A stretch of DNA of 64,000 nucleotides from DASQZK01 sp963763215 (GTDB taxonomy: Bacteria > Bacteroidota > Bacteroidia > Bacteroidales > GCA-2748055), in assembly GCA_963763215.1 (NCBI GenBank), contig CAVXNX010000017.1, positions 310,001-374,000 of the forward strand, written 5' to 3'. How positions within the stretch are numbered: the first letter of the stretch is position 1; each line of letters opens with the position of its first letter. Position numbers and translations under genes: made by a program. Shown here one piece after another: positions 53,820-63,445 of the stretch. The notes beneath the pieces are model-generated. The model was not told the DNA's origin. It did no database searches and saw only the letters and a list, made by a program, of their open reading frames with translations.

Positions 53820-55652
53820 TGAAAAATCCATTAAGAAGTGATGCAACGACCCAGGGCCGGAGGATGGCCGGCGCCCGGAGCCTCTGGAGAGCCAACGGCA
53901 TGAAGGAGGATCAGATCGGCAAACCGGTCATTGCCATCGTCAATTCATTTACCCAGTTTGTTCCCGGCCATACGCACCTGCACAATCGGGCAGGAGGTCA
54001 AAGAGATCTTTGAAAAGAAGGGGTATTTTGCAGGCGAATTTAACACCATTGCCATTGATGACGGCATTGCCATGGGGCATGACGGGATGCTGTATTCCCT
54101 GCCCTCGCGTGATCTCATCGCCGACAGCATCGAATACATGGCCAATGCCCATAAGGTGGATGCCCTGTTTTGCATCAGCAACTGCGACAAGATCACCCCG
54201 GGTATGCTGATTGCCGCAATGCGGCTGAACATCCCCGCCATTTTCGTTTCCGGGTGGCCCCATGGAAGCCGGGATCGTGGATGGCGAAGCCTATGACCTG
54301 ATCGATGCCATGGTGATGGCTGCCGATGATGGTGTGAGACGACGACAAGCTTTCGATCGTGGAACAACTCGCCTGCCCGACCTGCGGTTCCTGTTCGGGA
54401 ATGTTCACGGCCAACTCCATGAATTGTCTCAATGAAGCCATTGGCCTGGCCCTTCCCGGCAATGGGACCATCGTGGCCACGCACCAGGAACGGAAGGCCT
54501 TGTTTGGGAAAGCCGCCGAAACCCTGATCCGGAATATCCACCGGTATTATGATGAAGGCGACGACATCGGTACTGCCGCGGTCCATCGCCTCAAAAGCGG
54601 CTTTCCACAATGCCATGAGCCTGGATGTTGCCATGGGCGGATCAACCAATACCGTCCTGCATATCCTGGCCATCGCTCATGAAGCCGGGGCCGACTTCAC
54701 CCTGAAGGACATCGACGCCATTTCGCGGAAGATCCCCGTTTTATGCAAGGTATCTCCCAATTCAAACTATCATATCCAGGATGTGAACCGTGCCGGCGGA
54801 ATCCTCGGCATTCTCTCCGAGCTTGCCTCTGGTGGTCTCATCGACACCTCCGCAAAGCGAGTCGACGGTCTGACACTGGCCGAAGCGATCGACAGGTTTG
54901 ATCTCCGCAAGGAGACCTGTACCGATGAAGCCAGGGCGGTATACAGCGCGGCCCCCTTTGGCGGCCGTAACCTGGTCATGGGATCGCAGCAGGCCCGGTA
55001 CAGGGAATTCGATCTCGACCGGACCGGAGGGTGCATCCGCGACATCGGGCATGCCTATTCAGCCGACGGAGGGCTGGCCGTTCTTTACGGAAATATCGCC
55101 CGCAACGGGTGCATTGTCAAAACGGCCGGCGTCAAGGCATCCATATTGAAATTCAGCGGTCCGGCCAGGGTATTCGATTCCCAGGATACCGCCTGTGACG
55201 GCATTCTCGATAAGACAGGTTGATGCGGGTGATGTCGTGGTCATCAGGTATGAAGGTCCGAAAGGCGGACCGGGCATGCAGGAAATGCTCTACCCCACTT
55301 CGTACATCAAATCGCGTCATCTCGGCGAACAATGTGCCCTGATCACCGACGGCCGTTTTTCCGGAGGGACCTCGGGACTTTCCATCGGGCATATCTCGCC
55401 GGAGGCAGCCGAGAAAGGTGAGATCGGCCTCATCCGCGACGGTGACATCATCGACATCGATATCCCGGCGCGGACCATCAATGTCAGACTGAGTGAGGAA
55501 GAGCTCGCCGGACAGGAGAAAACAGGAAGAGGCCAGGGGCGCTGAAGCCTGGAAGCCGTTAGCCCGGGACCGGGTAGATTTCCAGGGCGCTGAAAGCTTA
55601 TGCCAGCCTGGTGACCTCCGCAGACAAAGGCGCAGTAAGAATTATTGATTGA
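53820..55652 (+). CDS. ilvD: Dihydroxy-acid dehydratase (heavily frameshifted)
   Basis: Starts MKNPLRSDATTQGRRMAGAR. Iron-sulphur ligand regions ISNCDKITPGML and CPTCGSCSGMFTANSMNCL are present, as are AAFHNAMSLDVAMGGSTNT and TDGRFSGGTSGLSIGHISPE. The last residues in the restored frame are SADKGAVRIID. The gene is broken near 53985, 54255, 54335, 54565-54580, 55215 and 55530-55590, yet every segment is well conserved. IlvD dehydrates dihydroxy-acids in Val, Ile and Leu synthesis. It is the first structural gene of the operon, 34 bases after the attenuator. Total about 608 residues. Confidence 0.85.
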
Positions 55653-55684
55653 AATCATTTATTAATAACCAAAATAAGATAGAC

Positions 55685-57423
55685 ATGGATACTCAAACGA
55701 AAACCCAGGCAAAAGGACAGGAGCCCGAAACAAGACGAGTCAGCGGTGCTGAGGCTGTTGTGCTTTCGTTGCTGGAAGAAGGGGTTGATACGATGTTCGG
55801 ATATGTCGGCGGGGCTATCATGCCGGTATATGATGTATTGTACGATTACCAGGACAAACTCAAGCATGTGATGGTCCGTCATGAACAGGGCGCCATCCAT
55901 GCTGCACAGGGGTTTGCCCGGATATCCCGGAAAGTCGGCGTTTGCCTGGCAACCTCGGGTCCGGGAGCGACGAACCTCATCACCGGTCTTGCCGATGCGA
56001 TGCTGGATTCAACGCCCCTGGTATGCATAACCGGCCAGGTGACTTCGGGCCTCCTGGGCTCCGATGCCTTCCAGGAAACCGATGTCGTCGGCATTTCCAT
56101 GCCGGTGACCAAAGTGGAACTTCCAGGTGACCCGTCCCGAAGAGATCCCCGAAGCCATGGCCCGGGCTTTCTTCATCGCCAGGTCGGGAAGGCCCGGCCC
56201 GGTGCTGATCGACATCACCAAGGATGCCCAGTTCGCCGAGCTGGATTTCCGCTACGAAAAAATTGCCAGGATCCGCAGCTATACCCCCATCCCGATGCTC
56301 AACCCGGAAGCCCTCCAGAGAGCAGCCGAGCTGATCAACAAGGCTGAAAAGCCCATGATCCTTGCCGGACAGGGGATCCTCATCTCCGGTGCGCAGGAAG
56401 AATTCAAAACCTTTGTCGAAAAGACCGGGATACCCGTCGCCAGCACGCTGCTGGGACTCTCGGCCCTGCCGTCAAACCATCCGCTGTTCACCGGCATGCT
56501 CGGAATGCACGGGAACTATGCACCAAACATCAATACCAATAAATGCGATCTTCTCATTGCCGTAGGGATGCGGTTTGACGACAGGGTGACCGGCAACCTG
56601 AAGACCTATGCCAGACAGGCCAAGGTGATCCATATCGATATCGATCCTTCGGAAATCGATAAGAATGTCAAAGCCGATGTGGCCATCATCGCCGACGCCC
56701 GGCAGGCCCTCGAAGCACTGATACCCCTGGTCCGACAGAATTCACACGCTGAATGGCTCGACTCGTTTAACAAGCTCTACCAGCATGAGTATCGAGAAAA
56801 TCATCGAGAGAGACTGCTACCCGTTAAAAGGCGGACTGAGGATGGGCGAAGTCATTCACACCATCTCCAAGAAAACCCGTGGGGAAGCAATCCTGGTCAG
56901 CGATGTCGGTCAGCACCAGATGGCTTCAGCCCGGTACTACCAGTTCAACCGGACCAACACCCAGATCACGTCGGGCGGTCTCGGCACCATGGGCTTCGGT
57001 CTGCCTGCCTCGGTGGGCGCAGCACTTGCTGCCGCTGATGGGACCCAGGTCGTGGCCGTGATCGGTGACGGCGGATTCCAGATGACCATCCAGGAACTCG
57101 GAACCATCAGCCAGTCGAAGCTGCCGGTGAAGATCGTCCTTCTCAACAATAACTTCCTGGGGATGGTGCGCCAGTGGCAGGACCTCTTCTTCGATAAAAG
57201 ATATTCCTACACTGAACTAACCAATCCCGATTTCGTTACCATTGCAAAAGGCTTCGGCATCGATGGCAAAACGATTTCAAAACGGGAGGAACTGGACGAC
57301 GCCATCACGAACCTGCTGGCTTACGACGGCCCCTTCCTGCTGGAAGTAAAAGTCGAAAAAGAAAGCAATATCTTCCCCATGGTCCCTGCCGGAGGAACCG
57401 TATCTGAAATGAGACTGGAATAA
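55685..57423 (+). CDS. ilvB: Acetolactate synthase large subunit (two frameshifts)
   Basis: About 579 residues. The ThDP catalytic Glu is in MVRHEQGAIHAAQGFAR, the FAD/intersubunit segment is near MRFDDRVTGNLKTY, and the ThDP-Mg motif is GDGGFQMTIQELGTIS...NNN. The frame breaks near 56125 (join: VELPVTRPEEIPEAMARAFF) and near 56790. The true end reads TVSEMRLE. IlvB makes acetolactate or acetohydroxybutyrate from pyruvate. It follows ilvD by 32 bases and precedes ilvN by 17. Confidence 0.93.
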
Positions 57424-57440
57424 ATAAAAACAAAATTATC

Positions 57441-58004
57441 ATGGAACAAGAATTCACATTATCCATATTCACCGAAAACAAGATCGGCCTTCTCCAGAGG
57501 ATCACTGTCGTCTTCACACGGAGGAAAATCAATATCGAAAGTCTCACCACTTCGGAGTCGGAAGTGAAAGGCGTTTACCGCTTCACCATCGTTGTCAAAA
57601 CCAGGCTCGATATGGTCAGGAAAGTGGTCAAGCAGATCGAAAAGATCATTGGTGTGCTGAAAGCCTTCTATTTTGAAGAACACGAGATCGTGTACCAGGA
57701 GATCGCACTGTACAAGGTCCCGACAAAGGCTTTTGCCAACGGTGACGATGTGGAAAACCTGATCAGGAAGCACAATGCCCATATCCTGACGGTGGAACCC
57801 GAATACATCATCATCGAAAAAGCCGGCCATAAGCATGAAACCCAGGAGTTGTTCGAGAAACTCCTCCCCTATGGCGTTCTGCAGTTTGCCCGTTCAGGAC
57901 GGGTGGCCGTCACCAAGCAGATCAAGGAGATCACCAGTTACCTCAGGGATCTCGAAGTGGCCAACATGCATTCTGAAAAAGAAGTATTGTCAATAACCCA
58001 ATAA
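57441..58004 (+). CDS. ilvN: Acetolactate synthase small regulatory subunit
   Basis: An intact 187-residue subunit with the N-terminal ACT domain (FTLSIFTENKIGLLQRITVV, RKINIESLTTSESEVKGVYR) and the C-terminal second domain. It binds the large subunit and gives feedback inhibition by valine. The ACT loop is normal, so feedback control should be retained. No frameshift is seen here, although neighbours are broken. Confidence 0.95.
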   Translation: MEQEFTLSIFTENKIGLLQRITVVFTRRKINIESLTTSESEVKGVYRFTIVVKTRLDMVRKVVKQIEKIIGVLKAFYFEEHEIVYQEIALYKVPTKAFANGDDVENLIRKHNAHILTVEPEYIIIEKAGHKHETQELFEKLLPYGVLQFARSGRVAVTKQIKEITSYLRDLEVANMHSEKEVLSITQ

Positions 58005-58016
58005 ATAAAAAGAAAA

Positions 58017-59060
58017 ATGGCAAAAATCAATTTCGGCGGAGTCGAAGAAAATGTCGTTACCAGGGAAGAATTTCCCCTTTCCAAAGCCCGTGAAGTACTG
58101 AAAGATGAAATCATTGCAGTGATCGGCTACGGTGTCCAGGGCCCGGGCCAGTCGCTCAACCTGAAAGACAACGGATTCAACGTCATTGTCGGTCAGAGAA
58201 AAAATTCAGCATCATGGGACAAAGCCGTCAACGACGGCTGGGTGGAAGGAGAAAATCTCTTCGAGATCGAAGAAGCCTGTGAAAAAGCCACCATCATCCA
58301 GTATCTGCTTTCGGATGCCGGACAGATCGCCCTCTGGCCCACGGTGAAAAAACATCTGACCAAAGGCAAGGCGCTGTACTTTTCACACGGATTCGGGATC
58401 ACCTATAAGGACCAGACCGGCATTATCCCGCCTGCAGATGTGGATGTCATTCTCATTGCCCCGAAAGGTTCCGGCACCTCGCTTCGCCGGCTTTTTGTTG
58501 CCGGCCAGGGACTGAACTCCAGCTATGCCATTTTCCAGGATGCGACAGGCCGGGCTTTTGAACGTGTCATCGCCCTGGGTATCGGCGTCGGATCGGGATA
58601 TCTCTTTGAAACCACCTTTGAAAAAGAAGTATACAGCGACCTTACCGGTGAACGGGGCGTTCTGATGGGCGCTCTCGCCGGGATCATGGAAGCCCAGTAC
58701 AACCTGCTGAGAAGCAAGGGCCATTCCCCCTCCGAAGCCTTCAACGAAACCGTGGAAGAACTCTCACAAAGCCTCCTTCCCCTGGTCGCCGAAAACGGCA
58801 TGGACTGGATGTATGCCAATTGCTCGACAACGGCACAGCGGGGCGCCCTCGACTGGAAAAACAGGTTCAGGGATGCCGTTAAACCTGTTTTTGACGAACT
58901 TTACCAAAGTGTAGCCAGCGGCAACGAAGCCCGGATCACCATCGAGGCAAACAGGCAGTCCGACTACAGGAAAAAGCTGACCAGGGAGCTCGATGAGATC
59001 CATAACTCCGAAATGTGGCAGGCCGGTGCACAGGTCCGTAAACTCAGGCCCAAAGAGTGA
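58017..59060 (+). CDS. ilvC: Ketol-acid reductoisomerase
   Basis: An intact 347-residue enzyme. The Rossmann motif is VIGYGVQGPGQSLNL (residues about 36-50), the cofactor-binding loop carries GQRKNSASWDKA, and the catalytic region has FSHGFGI and the RGALDWKNRFRD helix. The loop with Arg and Ser suggests NADPH preference. IlvC converts acetolactate to dihydroxyisovalerate. It lies 12 bases after ilvN. Confidence 0.95.
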   Translation: MAKINFGGVEENVVTREEFPLSKAREVLKDEIIAVIGYGVQGPGQSLNLKDNGFNVIVGQRKNSASWDKAVNDGWVEGENLFEIEEACEKATIIQYLLSDAGQIALWPTVKKHLTKGKALYFSHGFGITYKDQTGIIPPADVDVILIAPKGSGTSLRRLFVAGQGLNSSYAIFQDATGRAFERVIALGIGVGSGYLFETTFEKEVYSDLTGERGVLMGALAGIMEAQYNLLRSKGHSPSEAFNETVEELSQSLLPLVAENGMDWMYANCSTTAQRGALDWKNRFRDAVKPVFDELYQSVASGNEARITIEANRQSDYRKKLTRELDEIHNSEMWQAGAQVRKLRPKE

Positions 59061-59112
59061 GTCCGTCCTGAGCCACTCAACAAGGACTGCATTTTCTTAC
59101 CGACATATAACA

Positions 59113-59146
59113 GACCCTGGTTCCGGCGCTTCTCAGGTCCAGGGTC
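59113..59146 (+). other. Hairpin between ilvC and ilvA
   Basis: GACCCTGG and CCAGGGTC form an 8-bp perfect stem with an 18-base loop, followed by ATGTTTTC. It lies in the 132-base gap before ilvA and may lower or separate ilvA expression. Confidence 0.4.
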
Positions 59147-59192
59147 ATGTTTTCAAGACATCAGCCGGTCAATTATCCATACAAACGGTGCC

Positions 59193-60466
59193 ATGAGTGA
59201 GAAAAATGTGATGCCATATTACCTGCCGAAAGTCCGGAAGATCCAGGAGGCCAGCGAACGCCTGAAATCAGTGGCCGAACACACCCCACTTGTCCGCAAC
59301 CTGAACCTCTCCGAGGAATACGGCGCCACCGTCATGCTAAAACGGGAAGATCTCCAGCTCGTGCGCTCATACAAGATCCGGGGGGCTTACAACAAGATGA
59401 AGAGCCTGCAAAAAGACGAGCTCAAAAACGGAGTGGTCTGTGCCAGCGCCGGCAACCATGCCCAGGGCGTGGCGTACAGCTGCAGCAAACTGGGCATCCG
59501 GGGCACCATCTTTATGCCCAGCCCCACCCCTTCCCAAAAAATCAGGCAGGTCAAAATGTTCGGCAAGGATATGGTCGAGATCATCCTGGAAGGCGACACG
59601 TACGACGACGCCTACAAGATGGCCCTCGATTTCTGCAATGCCAACTGCAGAACCTTCATCCACCCTTTCGATGATGAAAAAGTCATCGAAGGGCAGGCTA
59701 CCGTCGGCCTGGAGATCCTTCAGGATACCGAAAAACATATCGACTACGTCTTCGTCCCGGTCGGCGGCGGGGGCCTGGCGGCCGGTGTACTGAGCCTTTT
59801 CAAGACCCTCAGTCCCGAAACCCGAATCATCGGCGTGGAGCCCGAAGGCGCCCCTTCCATGAAAAAGTCGCTCGAAGAAGGCCGGATCGTTGAACTGGAA
59901 AAGATCGATAAGTTTGTCGACGGCGCGGCGGTACAGCGTGTCGGTGAACTTACCTTTCCCATCTGCAGCGACCTCCTCGACGATATGATCACCGTTCCGG
60001 AAGGGAAGGTCTGCACCACCATCCTGAAACTTTACAACGAAGATGCCATCGTGGTGGAACCCGCCGGTGCCCTTGCCATATCGGCCCTCGATATCTACCG
60101 CGACAAGATCAGGCGGATGCAGGTGGTCTGCATCGTCAGCGGAAGCAATAACGACATTACCCGGACCGAGGAAATCAAGGAACGATCGATGCTCTACGAG
60201 GGACTGAAGCACTATTTCATCGTCCGGTTCCCGCAGACGGGCAGGCGCACTCAGGGAATTCCTCGAACATGTCCTGGGTCCCACCGACGATATCACCCTT
60301 TTTGAATATACCAAGAAAAACAGCCGCGAACGGGGTCCGGCGCTGATCGGGATCGAAGTCCGGGAAAGATCCCATTTCGACAACACTCATCCGCCGAATG
60401 GACGAGCACAACATTAATTATGAATATGTTAACAACCGGCCCGATCTCTTCCACTTTATCATTTGA
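59193..60466 (+). CDS. ilvA: Threonine ammonia-lyase, biosynthetic type (frameshifted near 3' end)
   Basis: Starts MSEKNVMPYYLPKVRKIQEA. The PLP-binding Lys lies in VRSYKIRGAYNKM, the Ser/Gly loop is CASAGNHAQGVAYSC and the phosphate-binding turn is VGGGGLAAGVL. The frame is lost near 60235 and again near 60380; the true C-terminus restores EFLEHVLGPTDDITLFEYTKK and ends YEYVNNRPDLFHFII, which has an ACT-like regulatory look. About 425 residues. It makes 2-oxobutyrate from threonine for isoleucine. Its presence in the operon with ilvDBNC gives a complete path from threonine and pyruvate to the last transaminase step. Confidence 0.93.
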
Positions 60467-60650
60467 ATTTTCCTACCTTTGAGGCGACGGATGCGCCGCT
60501 TGCCTTGACTTACGAGCCGGCATCTGACGGAAAGGCTGTCGGTTCAGCCGGTTTCCGGACATCTTTGCATGATACGGACCCCTAACACGACGATGGTCCG
60601 GAATTTGATCATCGGCATCCATCCGTCAACAGGCCAAACCCAGCTTCTCC

Positions 60651-61338
60651 ATGGAGGAAAAAAGAAGGTTCATTCACAGCCTGGTCTTCCCGGGCTTTTT
60701 TTTATTCCTGATCTGGTTCATCAAATTCATTGAATTCGGTCTGGACACCAGCTTCGTTTCCCTGGGCATTTATCCCGCTGAAGCTGAGAGGCCTCATCGG
60801 TATCCTGACCGCTCCCCTGATCCATGCCAATCTCACCCATCTGTTCGATAATTCCATTCCCCTGTTCTTCCTCAGCCTGGCCCTGTTTTACTTCTACCGC
60901 GAAGTGGCTTACCGGGTCTTCTTCCTGATCTGGTTCATTACCGGTGCCCTGGTCTGGCTCGTCGGCCGTGAAGCTTATCATATCGGAGCCAGCGGGATCA
61001 TTTACGGCCTGGCTACGTTCCTGCTTACCTCAGGGATCATCCGCCGAAACCGGAATCTTATGGCCATATCCCTGCTGGTGATCTTTCTCTATGGCAGCAT
61101 GGTCTGGGGCCTTTTCCCCTACGATTACCACATCAGCTGGGAATCACATATGAGTGGTGCCCTGACAGGGCTGGTCCTTGCCATCATCTACCGGCATGAG
61201 GGACCTGAGCCCGATATCTCGCGGCTGGAGGAGGATGAAGAGGAAAATCACGGTCCCGGGGCCGATGAAGAAAATCCGGCAGGTGAACCAGCCCACCGGA
61301 CTAAACCAATGCCCGTGACAAACGTTATTTCATCATGA
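60651..61338 (+). CDS. Rhomboid-family intramembrane serine protease (frameshifted)
   Basis: About 229 residues with six membrane segments. The catalytic Ser is in HIGASGIIYGLA (GASG) and the catalytic His in WESHMSGALTGLV. The N-terminal part (FPGFFLFLIWFIKFIEF, then FVSLGIYP) is in one frame and the rest in another, meeting near 60780; the join reads GIYPLKLRGLIGIL. The C-terminal tail is acidic. Rhomboids cut membrane proteins; the substrate is unknown. It precedes the TsaC-type gene by 18 bases. Confidence 0.85.
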
Positions 61339-61356
61339 TCATTAAGCTTTCGGGTG

Positions 61357-61968
61357 ATGTATATTAAGATGTACGAAGAGAATCCGAATGAGAAGCACGT
61401 GCGGCAGGTCTGTGATATCCTGAGGAACGGGGGTGTCATCATCTATCCTACCGATACGGTGTACGGCCTGGGTTGTGACATTTTCCATCCCAAAGCCATC
61501 GAACGTATCGCACAGATCAAAAACCTCAAACCCGAAAAAGCGCATTTTTCGTTCATCGTCTCCGATCTCAGCCACCTGTCGGAGTATACCCGGTATGTTG
61601 ACAACGACGTCTTCAAGCTGATGAAATCCAAACTGCCCGGCCCGTACACCTTCATCCTCCATGCCAGCCACAATGTCCCCAAAATCCTGAAAAACAAAAA
61701 GAAAACCATTGGCATCCGGATCCCCGACAACCGCATCATCCTCGACATTGTCAGGGAGCTCGGCCATCCCATCCTCACCACCTCCATCCATGATGACGAT
61801 GCGATCATCGACTATACCACCGATCCGGAACTGATCTGGGACCATTTCAGGGACAGGATCGATGCCCTGATCGACGGGGGATTTGGCGGCAATGTTCCGT
61901 CAACGATCATCGATTGCACAGGCGTACAGCCCGAAGTCACCAGGGAAGGTGCAGGGATTGTGGAGTGA
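61357..61968 (+). CDS. tsaC: Threonylcarbamoyl-AMP synthase (TsaC/Sua5 type)
   Basis: An intact protein of about 203 residues with the YrdC/Sua5 core: GGVIIYPTDTVYGLGCDIFH, KPEKAHFSFIVSDLS and KLPGPYTFILHASHNVP. It makes threonylcarbamoyl-AMP, used by the TsaD complex to modify A37 of tRNAs reading ANN codons. It lacks a Sua5 C-terminal domain, so TsaC (short form) is appropriate. I start at the ATG at 61357 after a GTG at 61354. The gene is co-directional with the rhomboid gene. Confidence 0.92.
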   Translation: MYIKMYEENPNEKHVRQVCDILRNGGVIIYPTDTVYGLGCDIFHPKAIERIAQIKNLKPEKAHFSFIVSDLSHLSEYTRYVDNDVFKLMKSKLPGPYTFILHASHNVPKILKNKKKTIGIRIPDNRIILDIVRELGHPILTTSIHDDDAIIDYTTDPELIWDHFRDRIDALIDGGFGGNVPSTIIDCTGVQPEVTREGAGIVE

Positions 61969-61985
61969 ATGGGCAGCAGGACCGC

Positions 61986-63436
61986 CTACCTTCTCCAGAA
62001 TTCAGGTGAAAAGAGGACAAAGATGGAGAACAGTTCCAACCTTCCGGTCAGCATAAGAAAAGACAAGAACCATTTTCCGATTTCGGGCATGTCACTGTAA
62101 TTCCTGAACGGGCCGGCTTCGCCGATCCCGGGTCCGATGTTCCCGAGTGATGCCGTGACCGCTCCGGCCGAAGTGTTGAGATCGTAACCCATGGCCGACA
62201 TGATCACAGTGCCGGCTACAATGATCATGATATAGAAGGAAACGAAAGCCAGAACATTGGTGGTAATGTGAGGCTCAATGGCATGCCGGTTGAAGCGAAC
62301 CGGAATGACCGCACTTGGATGCACCAGGCGCTTCATTTCGAGAGCACTGTTCTTCAGGAGAAGGACTACCCGCATGATTTTCACCCCCCCGCCGGTCGAA
62401 CCGGTCGATGCCCCAAAAAACATCAGGAGGAAAATCAGGATCCCCAGCACGGGCACCCAGTGCTGGTAATCGGAAATCACAAATCCCGTAGTTGAAATGA
62501 TGGAAACGACCTGGAAGAGCGATTCCCGGAAAGCCGTCCCTCCCCTGACATCCATTCCCAGCCACCTGCCAGACGGCGATGAAAATGGTAAAAAACAGAA
62601 TGAATCCAAGATAATAGCGCAACTCTTCATTTTTAAAAACCTTCCGGAAATCGAGATGAAGAATAAAATACGAAAGACCGAAATTCATGCCGCCGATAAA
62701 CATGAACAGGGTAATGACATAGTGGATATAAGGAGAATCCCAGTGGGCAATACCCGCCTGCTTCGTGGAAAAGCCACCGGTCGAGATGGTTGTCATGGAA
62801 TGATTGATCGCATCGAAGACATCCATCTTCCCCAGGACCAGCAGGAGCGTTTCGAGAAGGGTGAAGAAGAGGTAGATGAACCAGAGCCGGCTCGCGATGC
62901 CCTTGATCCGGGGATGGATCTTGTCGGACGATGAGCCCGGCACTTCCGAAACAAAGAGTTGCATCCCGCCGATACCCAGCAAAGGCAGGACCGCGAGCGA
63001 AAGGACGATGATGGCCATTCCGCCAAGCCATTGGGTGATGCTGCGCCAGAAAAGGATCCCGTGAGACAGGGATTCGACATCATTCATGATGGATGCTCCG
63101 GTGGTGGTAAAGCCCGAGATGGATTCGAAAAAAGCACCCGTAAATGAAGGGGTGCTCGCCGGTAAGGTCATAGGGAAGCGTCCCGAATACGGAAAACAGG
63201 ATCCAGCCGAGGGTGACGATGATATAACCCTCCTGTTTGGAGATGGTCCTGATCGCATTCCGTGTCGATCCCCAGGCAACGCCTCCGGCCGTGGCGGTGA
63301 TCAGCCCGGAGACCAGGAAGGACAACGCATTATGTTCCCCGTAAATCAGTGCCACCGGAATGGGAAGCATCATGAAAATTCCTTCGATCAGCAGAAGCAA
63401 TCCCAGGATATTGGCTACAATGCGGTAATTGATCAT
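61986..63436 (-). CDS. trkH: Potassium uptake protein TrkH (two frameshifts)
   Basis: Starts MINYRIVANILGLLLLIEGIF and ends FVLFSPEFWRR. Four pore loops with the selectivity Gly are visible: GFTTTGASIM, TISTGGFSTK, ISTTGFVISDY and SLGNIGPGIGE. Hydrophobic segments fit about 10-12 helices. Frame breaks lie near 63150 and near 62555, each leaving a clean join. Full length about 483 residues, normal for TrkH. It moves K+ across the inner membrane and depends on TrkA, encoded 9 bases upstream. Confidence 0.9.
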
Positions 63437-63445
63437 GGAGACCGT

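Noticed and set aside
59367..60386. A 339-residue minus-strand frame opposite ilvA
   Set aside because: The plus strand carries unmistakable threonine deaminase motifs; the minus frame has none.
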